64,000 nt of DNA. Origin: Chionis minor (taxonomy: Eukaryota > Chordata > Aves > Charadriiformes > Chionididae). The notes beneath the pieces are model-generated. The model was given only the letters and a program-made list of their open reading frames with translations, was not told the DNA's origin and ran no database searches. The translations under genes and the position numbers were made by a program. Every line of letters starts with the position of its first letter. The first letter of the stretch is position 1. Of this stretch, positions 10,751-25,384 are shown one piece after another. Where the stretch lies: the NCBI GenBank assembly GCA_013398295.1, contig VZSF01001206.1:124001-188000 (forward strand). The letters are read 5' to 3'.

Positions 10751-13700
10751 GAAGTCAGCTAACTCAACCTGCATACAAACTTTGAATACTCCTTACTATT
10801 CAGTTTCTTTTTAAAACAGTTACTCTTGAATGGGAAGAATGTGAATAGGATTTGGGTTAGTAACTTTCCTGATGCTAAAGGTGATCATCACAGAATCTCC
10901 CTATTTTTCATGTTCTCTGTTCTCTATCTCTCTATTTTCAGCACCATCCTAGCTACTTCCAGCCATAGGAATTTAACATCTTAGCTAAGGCAATTGTTCA
11001 ATGGTATAAAGGGCATCGTGGATTATGAAGATGAATCACGACCAACAAAAGGAGATACCACACATGCCTATTCAGCATATATAATCTCTCCAGTTTAGAG
11101 AGGTCTCTGAATATTTCTGAATTAACTGTTTCCACATGATTTAAGTGCATATATCAGCAAAAAGACCATAAATAAAGTCAGCTCATCCTTGTCAGATACC
11201 ATGAGGGGAGGAAAAAGAAAAGAAAGTCTTTGACTGAAAATACTCGATATCCAAAACCCCACAAAGTACCATTTGTATAAACAGGCTCTCTTTGATTTTC
11301 CTTTTTCCCTGCTGTTCACAGTGCCTTTCTAAAAGCCCACTGCTACAAAAGAAGTGAAGCTGATTTCTATCAGCCGTTACTTTCTTCAACTCAGCAGAAA
11401 AAGTGGCTGATGAGCTTATTATTCTACTAATGAAGCTCATTTAAATCTGTGCTTACTTGCATAACATCTTAGACTAAAAGAGAGAAAGAAAAGAGATGTG
11501 AAAACTGTTGAGGCCTGGTGTTGGCCAATGCAATAATTTTTGGTTTTCTAAGGGTAGAGAAGTATCGAAATCATTAGATTACCTGGAAAGCTAGAGAGAG
11601 TTTCCTTACAGTTCCATGGGAACCCTAGATGTGCAAAGATATAGTTACCCATGCACCTGTAAAAGTCACCATACTGCATTTCCCTGAGAGCAAAATATCA
11701 GGAAGGATTTGAAAGTCTGTGATTTAGAATAGGTTTCTCCAGTATGGTAGACAGAAGATATGTTGACCTGTATCTTTAACCAATAGTAAAATAAAGAAGA
11801 ACTAGTTTTAAGCAACATTGCTGGAACTATCCAAGCTGTACACCAAAGTCAGTCATAAAAAAGTGTACATTTTTCAGCACACTTCCTTTAAAATATTCCT
11901 ATATTTCTACTCTTGCTTATCACACTCACTTTTATAAAGCATCTCCCAGTATGAAAATATCTACTGTATTATATAAACAAGAGGTATTAGTGAACATTTC
12001 AGTGGTAAAGAACAGATATATTCACTCATAAATAAGAAGGGCTCCACTTAATACTGAGCTTATAACGATGAGAGAGCAAAGAAAACAACAAGGTTTGTCT
12101 GACAGACTCCTGTCTAGTTTTAACTTCTGGTATACTTTTAAAGTAGCACAAACACAAGTGTTGACATTATTCAAGGCATTCATATTACAGTATTTTAAAA
12201 GATCTTGTAATATTTAAATTCAGCGACACCGATGACTAAATCAACAAAAGCAATTGAAAAAGTTTGGAAACCTTTATCAAAGGGAGCCTTCTTAAAAATC
12301 TACAAAAGAATAGAGAAAAGAAAACATTCTTTCAGAAGCAGACAGTAATAATTTATAGTGACAAGTAATAAGAAAAATACCTATGTACAATTTTGGATGA
12401 TCCAGAAGAATAGATGCTAGTCAAATTTACAGACTTAAATCAATCGTAACTTCACTGTGCAAGACACTGAAGAGGCAGAGCCATGCCACTCTCCATGCTG
12501 CTGACTTTCACTCCACTCACTCCTTTCTTTACGCTGTGTAGCTACATACATTGCCTCATCTTGCTGGCATCCTTGTTTGTAAGTTAAAATTATACAGATG
12601 AAAAAGAAACTATACCTATTTGCCTGAATTCAGGAGAAAGGGGTCACAATCTGTGTAGCAGTTTGGGAAAGGAGAACCTGAAAGTTTCAAGACCTGTTTA
12701 GTCTCATTACTGCTATGACAGTAACTGGTAGACTGAGAAAGCTGAACGCTTACATGTTCTTCCACCAAAATAAGGTACAATAAGAATGCTACAGACATAA
12801 ATAGTATTAAAAGTAAAATTTTAGCATTAGGTTTTTGGAGGCTGGATTTTTTTTTTCTCCTTTTACTCCATTTCTTTTCTTTTAAAACATATGTCTATGT
12901 ACGTATATAATGCAAAATACTTTCTTGAGTAGTCACAATATAAATTACTGTAATCTACATATCTAACTCGAATCATTACTTTCTGAAATTAATTTTAGTG
13001 TAACTTTTTCCAGATTTTTTTTAACGTATAACAGCTATAACATGAAATAATTATGTTTTCAGAACAGCATAACAGCATTTCTGACGGTAGATATTTTCTT
13101 GACAAATTTACAGCAGCTCAAGGTGATGACAAGGTAGACAAATCTCTGGATGGTTGAACCATCAGTGGGCAATACTGGAACAGAACAACATGGTTAGAAA
13201 GCAGCCCAGACTCTTTCATCCTCTCAATTGTCCAGGTGGAACAGTGGTTACCAAAAACCATTCAAGGCATTTAAGATATACCTGTTCAAAAAAAGTAGCA
13301 TGATGACATCAAATATCACATAATTTCTAAACCTCTAGGCAGGACAGCAGAATGTTTTAAGGAACAATGAATGGGAATGCGATCTCTTCTTTGCCTTGTG
13401 CCCTCGCATTCCTCAACAGATAATATCTCAGTGTGGGATCAAACATATCAATGTAGGATTTCAACAGAGTAGAACAGCCATGAAGCAGTTAAAACAGCAC
13501 GATCCTCTCCTCCTTCCCTACCCCCATGCAATTTCATGTGCACTGAGCCTGTACACACCTGGCTTCTGGCCAGCCCCAGCACTTTACCTCAGAGAAGGAG
13601 CATCACTGTGAGGAGAGACAGAAATGAGAAGAATGTCATCCATCAACTTAATCCGTCTGCTGGATCTGTTCCAGCCCAGTCAGAGCAGATCAAAGATACC

Positions 13701-15873
13701 TGCCAGCATGTCAAGTGTTTTACAACTGTCCAAGAACACTCTCCCTGAGGGGTCCCAGTGTTTTGACCTGCAAAGCATTGTCATCATACCCCTAGACAGA
13801 TCCCAGTAGGAACTGTGTGTGCTCCTCCAGAGAAGTAAATATTCTGTATCAGGCTAAGCAAAATTTACTATATTTACCATATAAATTTAACAAAATTTAC
13901 ACATAAATAAAAGAAGTCTCTAATCACTGCTTTGCAGTATATCAAGGAGTTGTTCTTATGCATACATGTAACCACAGCTCTCAGATTGGGTCATCTTAAA
14001 CTGCAGTGATTCAGCAGACATTGCTACAAATTTTAAGTACTAAGACAGCAGAAAGAATTATCTATTTTTGCCTGAAATTTTATTCAATGTTTTTTGTCTG
14101 ACCTAGAGAATTACCTCTCTCTAAATCAACACTGACCCTATGATCCATTTGCTTTGGCCATTAAAAAAATAAGAATTAGTGTGCTTGATCTCCTTACCAA
14201 TTACAAACTCCTGTAATAAAGGAAATGAGTGCATGACCAGCTATATATAGAGAGAGACATATATACATATATTAGTCCCAATTCAAAATCCTGCATGGAA
14301 AATATTAAGTATGCTATGTTTAAATATATTTTATTTGTACTATAATATTTTTTCTGGGCTTTTGGGGTGAGGCTAGCTTGTTTGGGGGAGCAAGTGTTTT
14401 AAATTAGCCTGCAGACTTCTTTCTTAACCAAGCAAGTATTCTGCTTGTAGTAGCTTTTGACTTTTTTTTACTTTGGCTGAAGCCCATTATGAATTCTATC
14501 TGTAATTCCTACCCGTGAAACCTTTGATTGCCACCTAGGGATTTCTACCTCTGAGAGAACTAGAAACAGCTTTGATCACAGCTGTCAATGCACTAACATT
14601 GTTTTTTCTCTGAGACCATAGCTCTGATCTTACATTATAATTCATTTCTGGATTTAAGCCACATGCTGATTCAATAAAGACTGTCAGAAGCTAATAGGCT
14701 GGCTCACAGGAACCAAAGGAGAAAATGGTATTACCTTTTCTCCCTCAGTAAGCACTCCTCTGTTTAAAATCAGCATCATCCCAAGACGCTGTTTTTAACA
14801 TGGACAGAAAACAGGTAGGACAAGGGGGATACCAACACTTAGACATAAAGACAGGAATAATCACTGTTAGAAAAGTGAATTTACAGAACTAAGCATAATG
14901 AAGCTTACAGAGATGTGAAAATGATTGTATGTGACTGAGGCAGATATTTGCCCTCCCTTCAGAAATCCTACATTATACAGTAACTTTGTTTCAGATTTCT
15001 ATAACAATCCAGTGCAATTTTTTCCCCATCAGAAAAGCACTCACCCACAGCTAATATTATTCATTTTGTTCATTACAACAGACTAGTAAAATAACCAGAC
15101 CTCAGTGGAGTAGGCAATGTGTAAAAGACAATAACGGCTTCCAAAAACTGATAATAGAAATAGATGAAGCAGGCAATTGAGAAAAATGTATGAGTAGTGC
15201 AAAGGATAAATACATAGTAGTTGGTTTTCTTTGCTTCCCCTCTTTTGGTCACTTGTGTGTTTTCAGTGGGGCTACATTAAGAAAATATTAAAGCACTTTG
15301 AAATACAAGTGGAAAGAGAGGACTTGATAGTTCAAACATGATGAGGAAAGAGCATGGAAGCAGAGAGTTTGCAGCAGAGAGAAAGTAAAGTAAAATTTGC
15401 ACGAAGCTTTCTGAAGGCATTTATTTCAGTGAGACTTTGCTCTCTGTCCAATTATAATGTCACAAAAGTGATGAATTTTGTTTTCTCTTTCTCCTCTGGA
15501 AATCTGGATGTACAGGTTAAGTGAAAAGCAGCCTCTGCAAAGCTGGAAACAAGGCATCAGTCCTGAAAAGAGGATGCAGACATGGAGCACGCTGCGTAAG
15601 CACAATGCTGTGTAGGAGTTGAGCAGGCTGCTGAGGCGCAGTGCTGGCAGGTCGTACCCATCAGTGGCTCAGGCATTTGTGTTGGCCAGTCTTTGTCCCT
15701 CAGCATGAACTTAGGAACACACGATTCACAGTGTGGAGAAGAGAGTTTGTTGTATCTTGTACTTCTTTGAATTCATGATTTGCTATGAATAATGGCAAAA
15801 CTTACACCTCTAAAATAGTATCTTCAAATTAGATACGACTTGCAAATGCTGGATTCCACACCTGGGAGTGCTT

Positions 15874-16240
15874 TTCCAGTTTGGAGAAAAGGAGGCTGAG
15901 GGACAACCCCATTGCTCTCTACAGCCTTCTGAAAAGGGAAAGTGGAAAAGGAAGTGCTCATCTCTTCTCCCTGTGATCCAGTGATAGGACACATGGGAAT
16001 GGTTCAAAGCTGGGCCAGGGGAGGTTTAGACTGGACATTGAGAAATATGTTTTTACTGAGAGGCTGGTCAAACACTGCAGCAGGTTTCCTAGGAGGTGGT
16101 TGATGCCCCATGCCTATTAGTGTTTAAGAGACGTTTGTCCCTAAATAATGTGCTTCAACTTCTGGTCAGCCCTGAATTGATCAAGCCGTTGGACTAGATA
16201 ATCATTATAGGCCCTTTCTAATTGAAATATTCAATTCTGA
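15874..16240 (+). mobile_element. CR1 LINE copy 3, old and degraded
   Basis: The order of CR1 landmarks is preserved: TTGGAGAAAAGGAGGCTGAGG, then ATTGCTCTCTACA, then CCAGGGGAGGTTTAGACTGG, then AGGAGGTGGTTGATGCCCCA, then TTGGACTAGAT near 16190. The reading frame is broken by many changes and the octamer tail is gone (ATTGAAATATTCAATTCTG remains where it should be). It groups by 3' UTR text with copies 6, 7 and 8 and seems the most diverged of them. Confidence 0.8.
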
Positions 16241-17291
16241 CTCCAGACTGTGTAGCCCAAAGTCTTGCTAGTTAGACTTTAAACGTGTATTTCTCTCATC
16301 TCTTCTAAAGAAGAGCAGACAATGTTATGAGTTGGTTTCTGAGTACCATATTATTATTTTGCTCTTTTTATCTGCCTTGAAACTGAGCACAGCTGGATAA
16401 AATTCAGAGGAAACTTAAGATTGCTTTTGATTAATGTTGGCTTCAAATTGTTTCTGGTGACTCCGCTTGCTTTCTTAATTTATCTCAGCATAGTGAGAAG
16501 CAGATATTTTTGATCAAGGAACTGCTGATAGCTACTAAACTGTTTCCCTGTGGATTTCTTTTATGAATACTGCTACATTCTGTTCAGTGGGGGGAAAAAA
16601 ATCATAATTATTACATGGTACCTACATGACTTTTATTATGCTAGATATCAAAAGGCAAATAATGAAAATATTTAGTTTCCTACTTGAATATCTGAAGGCT
16701 TCTCGCCAACAGTAAGCAATCTCTTTGATGACAGGTAATAACAATTTCATAGGTAGAAAACTTAGTGTCAGGAATTTGCAGAATAGTGTCCTATTCTAAC
16801 AGTCTTCACCCACAAGCCCTAAAATACCCAGCATCTATTTTCCGATTTCCTGCTCTGATCACAGAAAAAGTAGTAATCTCACTTGCCTTTGTATTTTATT
16901 GAAGTTTTAGTTTTAGGAAATACATCTTTTTTTCTTAAAATACTGTCCTTGAAAGAAAAATAAAATATTTTCTTTAAAATCAAGTACCTTTTACAATTGC
17001 TATGTATATACATATGTATGCACTACTGTAATACCTGACTGTACCTGTCATCGCTCTATCACTTGCCTTTCCCTGCCAGCTTTTCAGAAAGGACTTCTAA
17101 TGATAGCACAACACCTATGGAGTTGATCCTGGAACCCAGTTAAATTCTATATATGCCCTTGCCAATAAAATTAATAGTAATCAGAAAATTACACTGGGAA
17201 AACCTGAAGTTTTTGAGGCAATAGCTATGGTGATAATAATGATCAGTCTTTGTTTTTTAGAATATAGCTTGGCACTCAGAGAAATTTGATA
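16241..17291. other. Unique AT-rich DNA, no gene seen
   Basis: Nothing recognisable. The only structure noted is a perfect 14-base palindrome at 17001-17014 (TATGTATATACATA). Confidence 0.6.
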
Positions 17292-17424
17292 TCACAGAAT
17301 AGCTGAAGCTGGGAGGGACCTCTGAAGGTCAATGGGTCCAATGCTTCTGCTCTAGCAGGGCCACCTAGAGCCCAGGACCTTGTCCAGATGGCTTTTGGAT
17401 ATCTCTAAGAATGGTAAATCCACT
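17292..17424 (-). mobile_element. CR1 LINE copy 4, 3'-end fragment
   Basis: A short piece of CR1 3' end on the minus strand. The plus strand begins ATCACAGAATAGCTGAAG, then GGGAGGGACCTCTGAAGGTC and AGCAGGGCCACCTAGAG, then CCAGATGGCTTTTGGATATC. These phrases match the same part of copy 5, so the two are of one subfamily. Compared with copy 5 a few bases are missing between the CCACCT and CCAGATGGC phrases. It ends abruptly near 17424. Confidence 0.8.
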
Positions 17425-20400
17425 AAATGTAATATCCTCACCTGGTTTCATCCCTGTTATGCTCTAGAGGTGTTAACCTTTCTCTTTCCTTCTAGTGTCA
17501 TCACTAGCACTGGCAAACTGCAAAATATGATATTTAAAAAAAAAAACAAAAAAAACCAATATGCATCCAGAATTTTGGTGGCTAGTAGGAGAACAATCTC
17601 AGAATGGCCAATGAATCATTCTGTAGCCACAGAAATGTAGTCAAGAAAAAGAGTTTTACAGAATGCTTTTTCTTACTATAAGTTGTTTAAAAAAAAAGGA
17701 AATTTGAAATGTAGGGCATTTAAAATTGCCCCACGGGGTAAATAAAAAGCATTATATGAGAAGGATCTTTTTTACTCCAGCTTATGCTAAGAAAATAACA
17801 TTTACCCCTGAAACATTTACTTTTAAGCACTATTTGGCTGTAAAGCTATTGCTACAGCAGGATAGAAATACATTCAGTCAGCTGTTAATGTTTTGTACTG
17901 TTAGAATTGCAAATGAAGACACTTTCTAGCCAAAAAGCCAAAATGCACTTGTTAAAAGGTTTCTGAGCTTGTTTATTTGAGATTTTTTACGACATCACTG
18001 ATTTTTAGGCTGGTGAATTAAGCAAACCTGATATCATTTTCTCTCAATAGTCGCTTGCAGTACACCTCTACAACTTATTTTTCATGTACTCATTAATCCA
18101 AAAAGATAAACATTGGTCAGGGATAGGTACTAATGAGCTGTGCAAAAAAACCTTATTTCAGTTTTATCACAACGGCATGAGGAAAGGTAAATGTGAACTA
18201 CTTTATGTTTTGTTTATAATATTTTTACAAAAATTTGTTATTAGATATTTTACATTTCAAGTAGTTTCAGAGGATAGAAAAAAATTCAGAAAACATAACA
18301 ACATTGCTATATATTTTCTAAAAAGATATACTAATTTTGGTTAAGCACCATATTTTGTTAGCCCAGTAAAATATATGGCAGGTGTTTTTTTACTTCATCA
18401 AGGAAGACAATTATAGACTATGCATGAAATAATGTTTGTGGCAATGGTGATAGGCAGCTAGAGCTGGAATCAGTTGGAGGACAAAACCTGGCACAAGCTT
18501 TTGACAATGCAGCTGGTTTCCAAACTAAATCATTACTAGGAACTTCTGTTCAATGTTCATTACTTTCTAGAACAAAGAGGACATTTGCTTTCTACAGTAA
18601 CAACATATAGGTTTCTTAAAATCTCTTGCTCGCTAAAATGGAACATTTACATTACAATCACTTTTTCCACCAAATATTTTCTGAAACCTTATTCCCTAAT
18701 AATTCTTTTAAATATTGGATGACTTTTTGTCATCTTACTAGAAATGAAGCTTCCATGCCCGCTGCCTACTACCCACTGCCAGAGATAAAAACAGAGGAAA
18801 ATGACACCGCTTTCCCAGTGACATTAAACCCATTTCAGTGTCTTTGTTGTCTCTTCACTGTCTCCTGACAACTTTGATGTCTGTTGTCCAAATTCACTTT
18901 CCATCCTCAGACAGATGCTCCTGCAGAGGCAGTGTTCCTCTCACTGCTGTGAGACCTGGACTAGCTTAGCAGCAGCATGTTTAGGATGATGCAGGAGCAG
19001 TGCAAGCAGCCCTGTAGTTTATAATTTTTTGTTCAGAAAGGTAAACAAATAAATCAGCTTCAATTTTTACTCTTCCTAGTTGGTTCTGAATTGTTTAGTA
19101 AATGTACATTTTGCCTAAGGAAAACATATGTAAGTGAAAAGGACCAGAACAGTGTAGACAAAAAAGGACAGTCCATCTGAAATCCCCTGTGATAAGGACT
19201 TGTGGGAGAGCAGAAAATATTTTTCAGGAGTTGGTTTCTGGTATTAAAAATTATAATTTTGGGAAGCTGTAATCTGTTATCAAGCTATCAAAGTCATCTG
19301 TTACCAAACAGATGACATTAGCAGGATTCAGATAGCTGTGAACAAGAGAAACGCAGCACATAAGAATGTAATGCAGAGTGTAAATAAGCAAACCTTCTTC
19401 CTATGTGTAGTACTGTTTACCAACATCAAAACTTCAACAGAAATTTATCAATGGTGAGCTGAATATTTTATCTAAAATGGGGCACTGTAACAGTTTTTTT
19501 ATGCCACTGTAAGAGTGACATTTTAAAATTAAGATCGAGAGGTTTCCTCACAAATAATTCAAAATAGTTACTGTTCTGACTGTATCAGAACATACAAACT
19601 ACCTACTTACTATAAGGGCAAGACAAGAATTTTACCATCGTGATATCTAAAGACTCTGAGCTCACTATAAATGAGGTTGCTTTGATCTGGAAATTTCAGG
19701 TACAATTTGAGAACCCCAACTTTATACATCCAAGCTTGAATATTTTGACAGAGTTTCAAAATTTATACCTGATACTGCTTCTTAATGTCAACCGTTATAT
19801 AGAACAGGTTAATGAGACTCATTTTAGTGCGCTGCAATGAAGTAACTTCCTCTTCTGAGGATGATACATGAAAGGATGAAACAGCATGACCCAAAATTTC
19901 TGTGAGGTCCTGATAAAAACAGACAATTAAATAGAAAGAAAGGAAAAAATTATGCTGCTGAAAATTGAAGCCTAATTAGCTCGCATGCTAACCAGGAAGA
20001 CCTTGAAACAAATAAATAAATGAAGTTTTCCTTCCTGAAATAACCTTTCCCCAGTTTTTAAGATGTCAAAAATCCTTTGAATATGAAGTCTTCCAAAATG
20101 CACCTGGATGTCCTATCACCACTAAAACAAGGCTTGGTCACAAATTTCTTTTCAGACACAAATTACACATTTAAATCAAATATATCTAACCACAGTTCTT
20201 TTTCATCTTCTGTTCCAGACGAATTATACAAGCACACCACAGTCCAATCCTGTCCTGCTCTTTCTCACTGAAACTAACAGCAGAAAAAGATGATGTTTTG
20301 AGTAATAGCCACCAGTCTCAACTTTGGTAGTTGATGTATAAACACATGGGGAAATATCTCAAGGATTCAGTCAAGGCAACGATGAGGAAGTATGCTGGAA

Positions 20401-22342
20401 CTATACAGAAAGTACGCATGATAGAGAAATAGTGAAGGAATAATAACCTGACGATATGAAAACTTATGCAATATCTAGGATTCAAAGAGAATTTTGAATG
20501 TTCTTGAGCGTTTTAAAAGTATAACAGGCAGTATAAGTGTCAGCAATGCATTCTAACATCGCATGGCATATTACAGGAACATTGCAATAAATCTGGATCT
20601 TCAAGAAGGGCACTGAAGGCTATGTTTCCAAATGCACTCAGTGTCTCAGAGGGGATGCAAAGCAAGTGCAAACTTACACAGGACAATTCAGAAGCAGAAG
20701 CAGCAGTTTCTACTGACAGCTGGAAATAAGTGATTTATGAATATGTGTACTCTATGCGGAAGGGTGATGTGATGTCATTAAGGGAGCACTGAGTTAACAA
20801 AACAGCCTGAAAGCTAATTGCAACTTTCAGAGGTAACCAACTGGCTTGCTGTCACTGGGAAGAGGTATACAGCTTTCATGGCAGTGCTTAAGTTCCTTGA
20901 GCTAAACAGCTCTGAGTAGTTCTGGCTCTTCCTCACATGGGCACAGCTGAAGTGCAAAGCAACCTTGCTCTCTGCCCGCATAGGCTTGTCTGTACCGGGA
21001 AAATGTATTCTCTTCTAAGCACTAAAGTCACGTATACTTCTGAGAAATGTATATGCTGTTAAAAAGCTTATTCATGACTTGCTATGTGGTTGGGACGGGG
21101 TAAAAAACAAAAGTAAAATAGAAAAGCTGCAGTAAGAGTTTTAAGATTCAAAATCGCAAAAAGCAACATTTTCTAGCATAAAGGGTGCATAATGTAGAAG
21201 ACAGGAGAAAGCCAAAAATCACAATGACTCAGATAAAAGTCTTATTATCAGATTAAAAAAGACCCTAAAATACTAGAGCTCTTTTTGGAGAAAGAAAAAA
21301 AGAAAAATCATTGCGTCAAAGACGTAGTCTAGACGCAGTTGAGTATGACAGCTGAAACAAAAGAATGGGAAAGGTATAGACTTTGATTGCAAGTCCAACA
21401 GCTTAATGAGAATAAGTAGTATACAACTTATTTTCCAGTTTTTGTCAGGGGAATCAAAACATATGATGAGTAACTGACCAATAATTTCACTATATAAAAG
21501 AATCTACCTACCACTACTTATTAAACAACAACATAAATTGCACCAATGTTAATGCCAATATTTACATTCCATTTGGCTTCACAACAGATACACTAGAACC
21601 TTGCTATAAAGATTTATAAGAAGCATATTTTCATAGTGCAGAAACACTCTTTCACAGTTACAATATCTTGTCCCCTGACAACGGCATTTCTCAAGCACTT
21701 ATGAACATCAAAGATGGTGGTAAAAGTGTAAGGAAGGAGACATATCAAAAACTCAACAGTGAAACAAAGCCAGGAAAAATAGTTCCTTACTCTGTTAAAT
21801 ACCAAAGACTAAATGATGACTACAGTATGAAAATTACTTTCTGGCACCTTTAAGTCATATTTCCAGGTGAATATTGAATATATTGGCTTATTTGTTCTCT
21901 CAGCAATTATTACTCTATTCTGTCTTTTTCTCTTTCCTCATTTAATATCACTTTCTGCTCCAATTTTTCTCTCAGGGATGACTGGCTATGTATTTAATTC
22001 AACTCTAAGATGTTATTCTCATGTGTATTTAGCTTTGAAATATGAAGCTTCTCTCTAAATCCCAAATAAAGATTTCCTTATACAGAAGTTTGTCTGTCTT
22101 TCTAACTCTACCAATTATCTAATAAAAAAAGTCTATCTACAAGTAAAAAATTAGTTTGTTTCATCCAAAATATTAACAGGGGTTTTTGCCCCGAAGTATG
22201 ATGATATTTGGCAGGAATAGTGCCAAACTGAGGAAAGAGTGACCTGTTATGAAACTGAGGTTAAGTGCCCATAATTTTCCCTCATTAGAGCTATTAATAA
22301 CATTTTAATTTAACTTTTTTTCCAGCAGACAATAAGTGTTTT
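17425..22342. other. Unique AT-rich DNA, no gene seen
   Basis: No gene is recognised. Frames of 60-86 codons at 17380-17640, 17726-17929, 18084-18344, 18626-18868, 19640-19840, 20077-20271 and 21668-22058 (+), and 21614-21805 (-), show no domain, signal peptide plus mature region, or repeat that would support a protein. A patch at 20600-21000 is a little less AT-rich than its surroundings. No transposon match was seen. Confidence 0.6.
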
Positions 22343-22765
22343 TCACAGAATCACAGAATGGTTGAGGTTGGAAGTGACTTCTGGAGGTGATCTGGTCCAA
22401 ATCCCCCTGCTCAATCAGGGCCACCTCAAGCCAGTTGCCCAAGACCATGTCCAGACAGCTTTTGAATATCTCCAAGGATGGAGACTCCACCATTTCTCTG
22501 GAAAACTTGTGCCAGTGCTCAGTCACTCTCAACTAAAGTGTTTCCTGACGTTCAGAGGGAAATTCCTGTTTTTCAGTTTTTCCCTGTCGCCTCTTGTCCT
22601 GTCACTGGGCACCAGTGAAAAGAGCCTGGCTCTGACTTCAGATATTTATATACACTGATAAAATACCATCAGAGCCTTCTCTTTGCCAGGCTGAACAGCA
22701 TCAGTTCTCTCAGCCTCTCCTTAGGTGCTCCTGTCCCTTAATCTACTTCACGGCCTTTCCATGAG
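22343..22765 (-). mobile_element. CR1 LINE copy 5, 3'-end fragment
   Basis: Minus-strand CR1. The 3' end at 22343 shows the tail as TCACAGAATCACAGAATGG on the plus strand, followed by AGGTTGGAAGTGACTTCTGG, AATCAGGGCCACCTCAAG, CCAGACAGCTTTTGAATATC, the TTCCTGTTTTTCAG region, TGTCACTGGGCACCAG, and the ORF2 end (TTTGCCAGGCTGAACAGC, TCTCAGCCTCTCCTTAGG). The similarity fades near 22765. No ORF2 frame of useful length is left. It shares its subtype with copy 4. Confidence 0.92.
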
Positions 22766-23969
22766 CAGAAAGTGCAGCATGACATGTTTGAGGACTTTTC
22801 AGTGTCAGGAACATGAGATACTTCAAAATTTTAATTTCAAAGCCACATCTTATTTAAATTTTATTTTTAGTGTATATTGCACAAGATAAAGCCAGTTGAA
22901 ATAGCTACAGCTGAAATAGTTATTGTTTTTAAAAAATATATATTTCTAAGGACAGGGAAAGAAATGTAATTTTTTTTATTATTATTTTCCTTTGTAGATG
23001 ACTATAGTATTTTGCCTCATTAAAACAAAAAGAAGCTTTTAAATCCTTCACAAAATCAATTCTTCCTTCTCCTCCCAGATTTAGTGTCTGCATTATGAAG
23101 TCATATGGAACATACAAAGAGTTATGCCTACATAAAGCCTTCCCATCTCTGTAAGGTCTAGTGCTCCTAACTCTTTTTGTCAATCTTCTTGCTGTCCAGC
23201 CAGTCAACTCTTTATGCATAGTTATTCCCTTGGAAAATAAGGATAATATTTCTGACTTTACACCATTCCTGAAATTTTTATGATAATCATGGCCAAAATC
23301 TCATACAGAACAGAACACATTACAATTGGTAAATGAAAGTGAAACACACTAGAAGTAGCTTTGAGTCAGTTTTTAAGTACTATTTCAATATTTTCAGTGT
23401 CACCATTATAAAAGTTTACATCTGTATTTCAGATTCATGCTCAGATACACACAGCTGAACAAGAAACACTATTTGTACTGCATCTATTATAAAGTGAAGC
23501 TAGCAAGAATTCTAAGAATGATGCATTAAATATATGGTATTTGCCCTATAGCACAGCTTGCTACAAGGACTTTTATGGTAGAATTATTAAGTGATGACAT
23601 AGAAAGATTAAAGAAATAATTAACTATCCTTTTGATAATTCTATGACCTTAAAATATTATTCTCATCGGTTAACAACATTTCGCTAACATAACATGTTTA
23701 TTTTGCGAAATAATACTTGGGTTTTTTTCTAGTTTTACGACAGAAAATTGAACTTTACTTTGTCTGTAACGTCAACCCCAAAGTTATGATTAATTTTCAA
23801 AATGCTTTTTAAAGATTTTCAAGGTATACATTCAATGATTAACATCTACAAATAAAGAATATAATATCAAATGTTATTTCAGTGGCATTTGCTCTACTGA
23901 ACATGTAACTTCCTTTTTTTTGGTGTAGCACTGCATTTCATTTCTTTTTATTATTCAGTTTTGTAATTC

Positions 23970-23993
23970 ACCTGTCTGTATACCTGTCTGTAT
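23970..23993 (+). repeat. Perfect 12-bp tandem duplication
   Basis: ACCTGTCTGTAT occurs twice head to tail with no mismatch. It is a short local duplication, most likely replication slippage. Confidence 0.85.
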
Positions 23994-25384
23994 TTAGAGT
24001 ACTACACATGGGTTTTTTACAGGGTAGGGGAGACGGACAATAAGTGGAGTTGCTTATTTATTTGGGCACCATGCACCCAAATTGAGAATCAAGTAGCCCA
24101 AGGCTCCCTTCATATGAATGGAAATCAGGACTGTTTCCCAAGAAGTAATTCAATACATATAATATTGGCAATTTCTCCTATGGTTATTGGTGTTTCTACA
24201 TTGTTAAGGAAGTTTGTGCAACAGCCCCTTACTTCAGGAACCATAATTAGGTCATCATCATTCTTAAACAAGATAACATTGGCAAATTTTAATTATGGCA
24301 ACTGTATCTATATTTACAGAATTTACCCAGTCCTAAAATACAGATTTCCATATTTCAAGGCAATAATTTAAAAAAAAAAAAAAAAGTTTCCAGAAACTCT
24401 ATTGCAGATATTTCAGTAGTTTTGAGTCTGTTATGGCTCTTCTGGAGATAAAAGTCCCTCAAATGCCTGTTGATCTATTGTGTAAATTTTGTTCTGGTAC
24501 TGAAACTGAAAAGATATACTGCAACAAAGCAAAACCCACGCATATCAGACAATTATCTTTTATTCAAATGGTTAGCTTTCCTATAATCAAATAAATTTGC
24601 ACTTACGGAAAAAAAAATAGATTAGATTCTTCCCACCATTGAAATACATATGACATGGAATGAATACACTACCTTATTCACTTAATCTTTCATAAAATTT
24701 TTTATAATGAATTGATATTTCTGTACAATACATTATTCAAAATAATTTCCGAGGAAAAAAACAATGCATGCTCATAATCTTGTTGGTAGTTTCTTCTCTA
24801 CTTTCAGTGTTCATTTGCAAAGACATCACTTGATGAAAAGTAACAGTTGTTCTAGAAAAAAGCATTTAACAATTACAGGGGGGAAAAAAGAACCCATAAT
24901 GCCCTCTACACATTCCTCCCTTTCCCCACAAAGCTATTACTTAAGCAAATAATCCTGTTTCATATTATAAACCTGTTTATAAGTAACAAAGGAAAAGATT
25001 TTAGGTCAAGTAATTGTTCGTTGTTCCACTGAATGGTAACAATCAGTCTTCAAATAAGTATACAATGAAAAAAATATATAAAACAGTGCTTTCTTTCCAT
25101 CTTCTTCATAAGCAAGACTTAGAAGGCTTTTAAAATACATTTCTAGTTTTGTTGATTATATGTGAAAAAAAACTAATTAAATTTGTTTCACTTTGTTGGA
25201 ATTACGTATACCCTGCAGAAATCAGAATTCTCAAGAAAAAAAAAAAACATCGGGGTTGAGATACATGGATTTACAGGGTGACAAATGCAGAAAATGAGCG
25301 CAAGATGCGTCACTAATGCCTCACAGGTCAAATAGAAACTTTCTAATAAACTGCTAAGTAACACATTGGAAAGTAAAAAGTCCC

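Larger units (their letters stand above)
9428..15873. other. Unique DNA with an LTR relic and a purine tract
   Basis: No gene is recognised. Besides the purine tract and LTR relic listed separately, this stretch holds ordinary AT-rich sequence. Three overlapping frames at 13396-13809 (+), a small TATA/GAGA-rich patch at 14239-14275, and a slightly more GC-rich patch at 15530-15700 were inspected and match nothing I know. Short minus-strand frames at 11122-11440 and 12616-12798 look like chance. Confidence 0.6.

Noticed and set aside
10938..10954. TTCAGCACC, the left half of a REST/NRSF site
   Set aside because: The right half (GGACAG-like) is absent after it; TTCAGCACC alone is not a credible site.
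13396..13809. Three overlapping plus-strand frames suggesting a coding region
   Set aside because: They are in different frames with no shared similarity to any family I know, and no splice sites link them convincingly.
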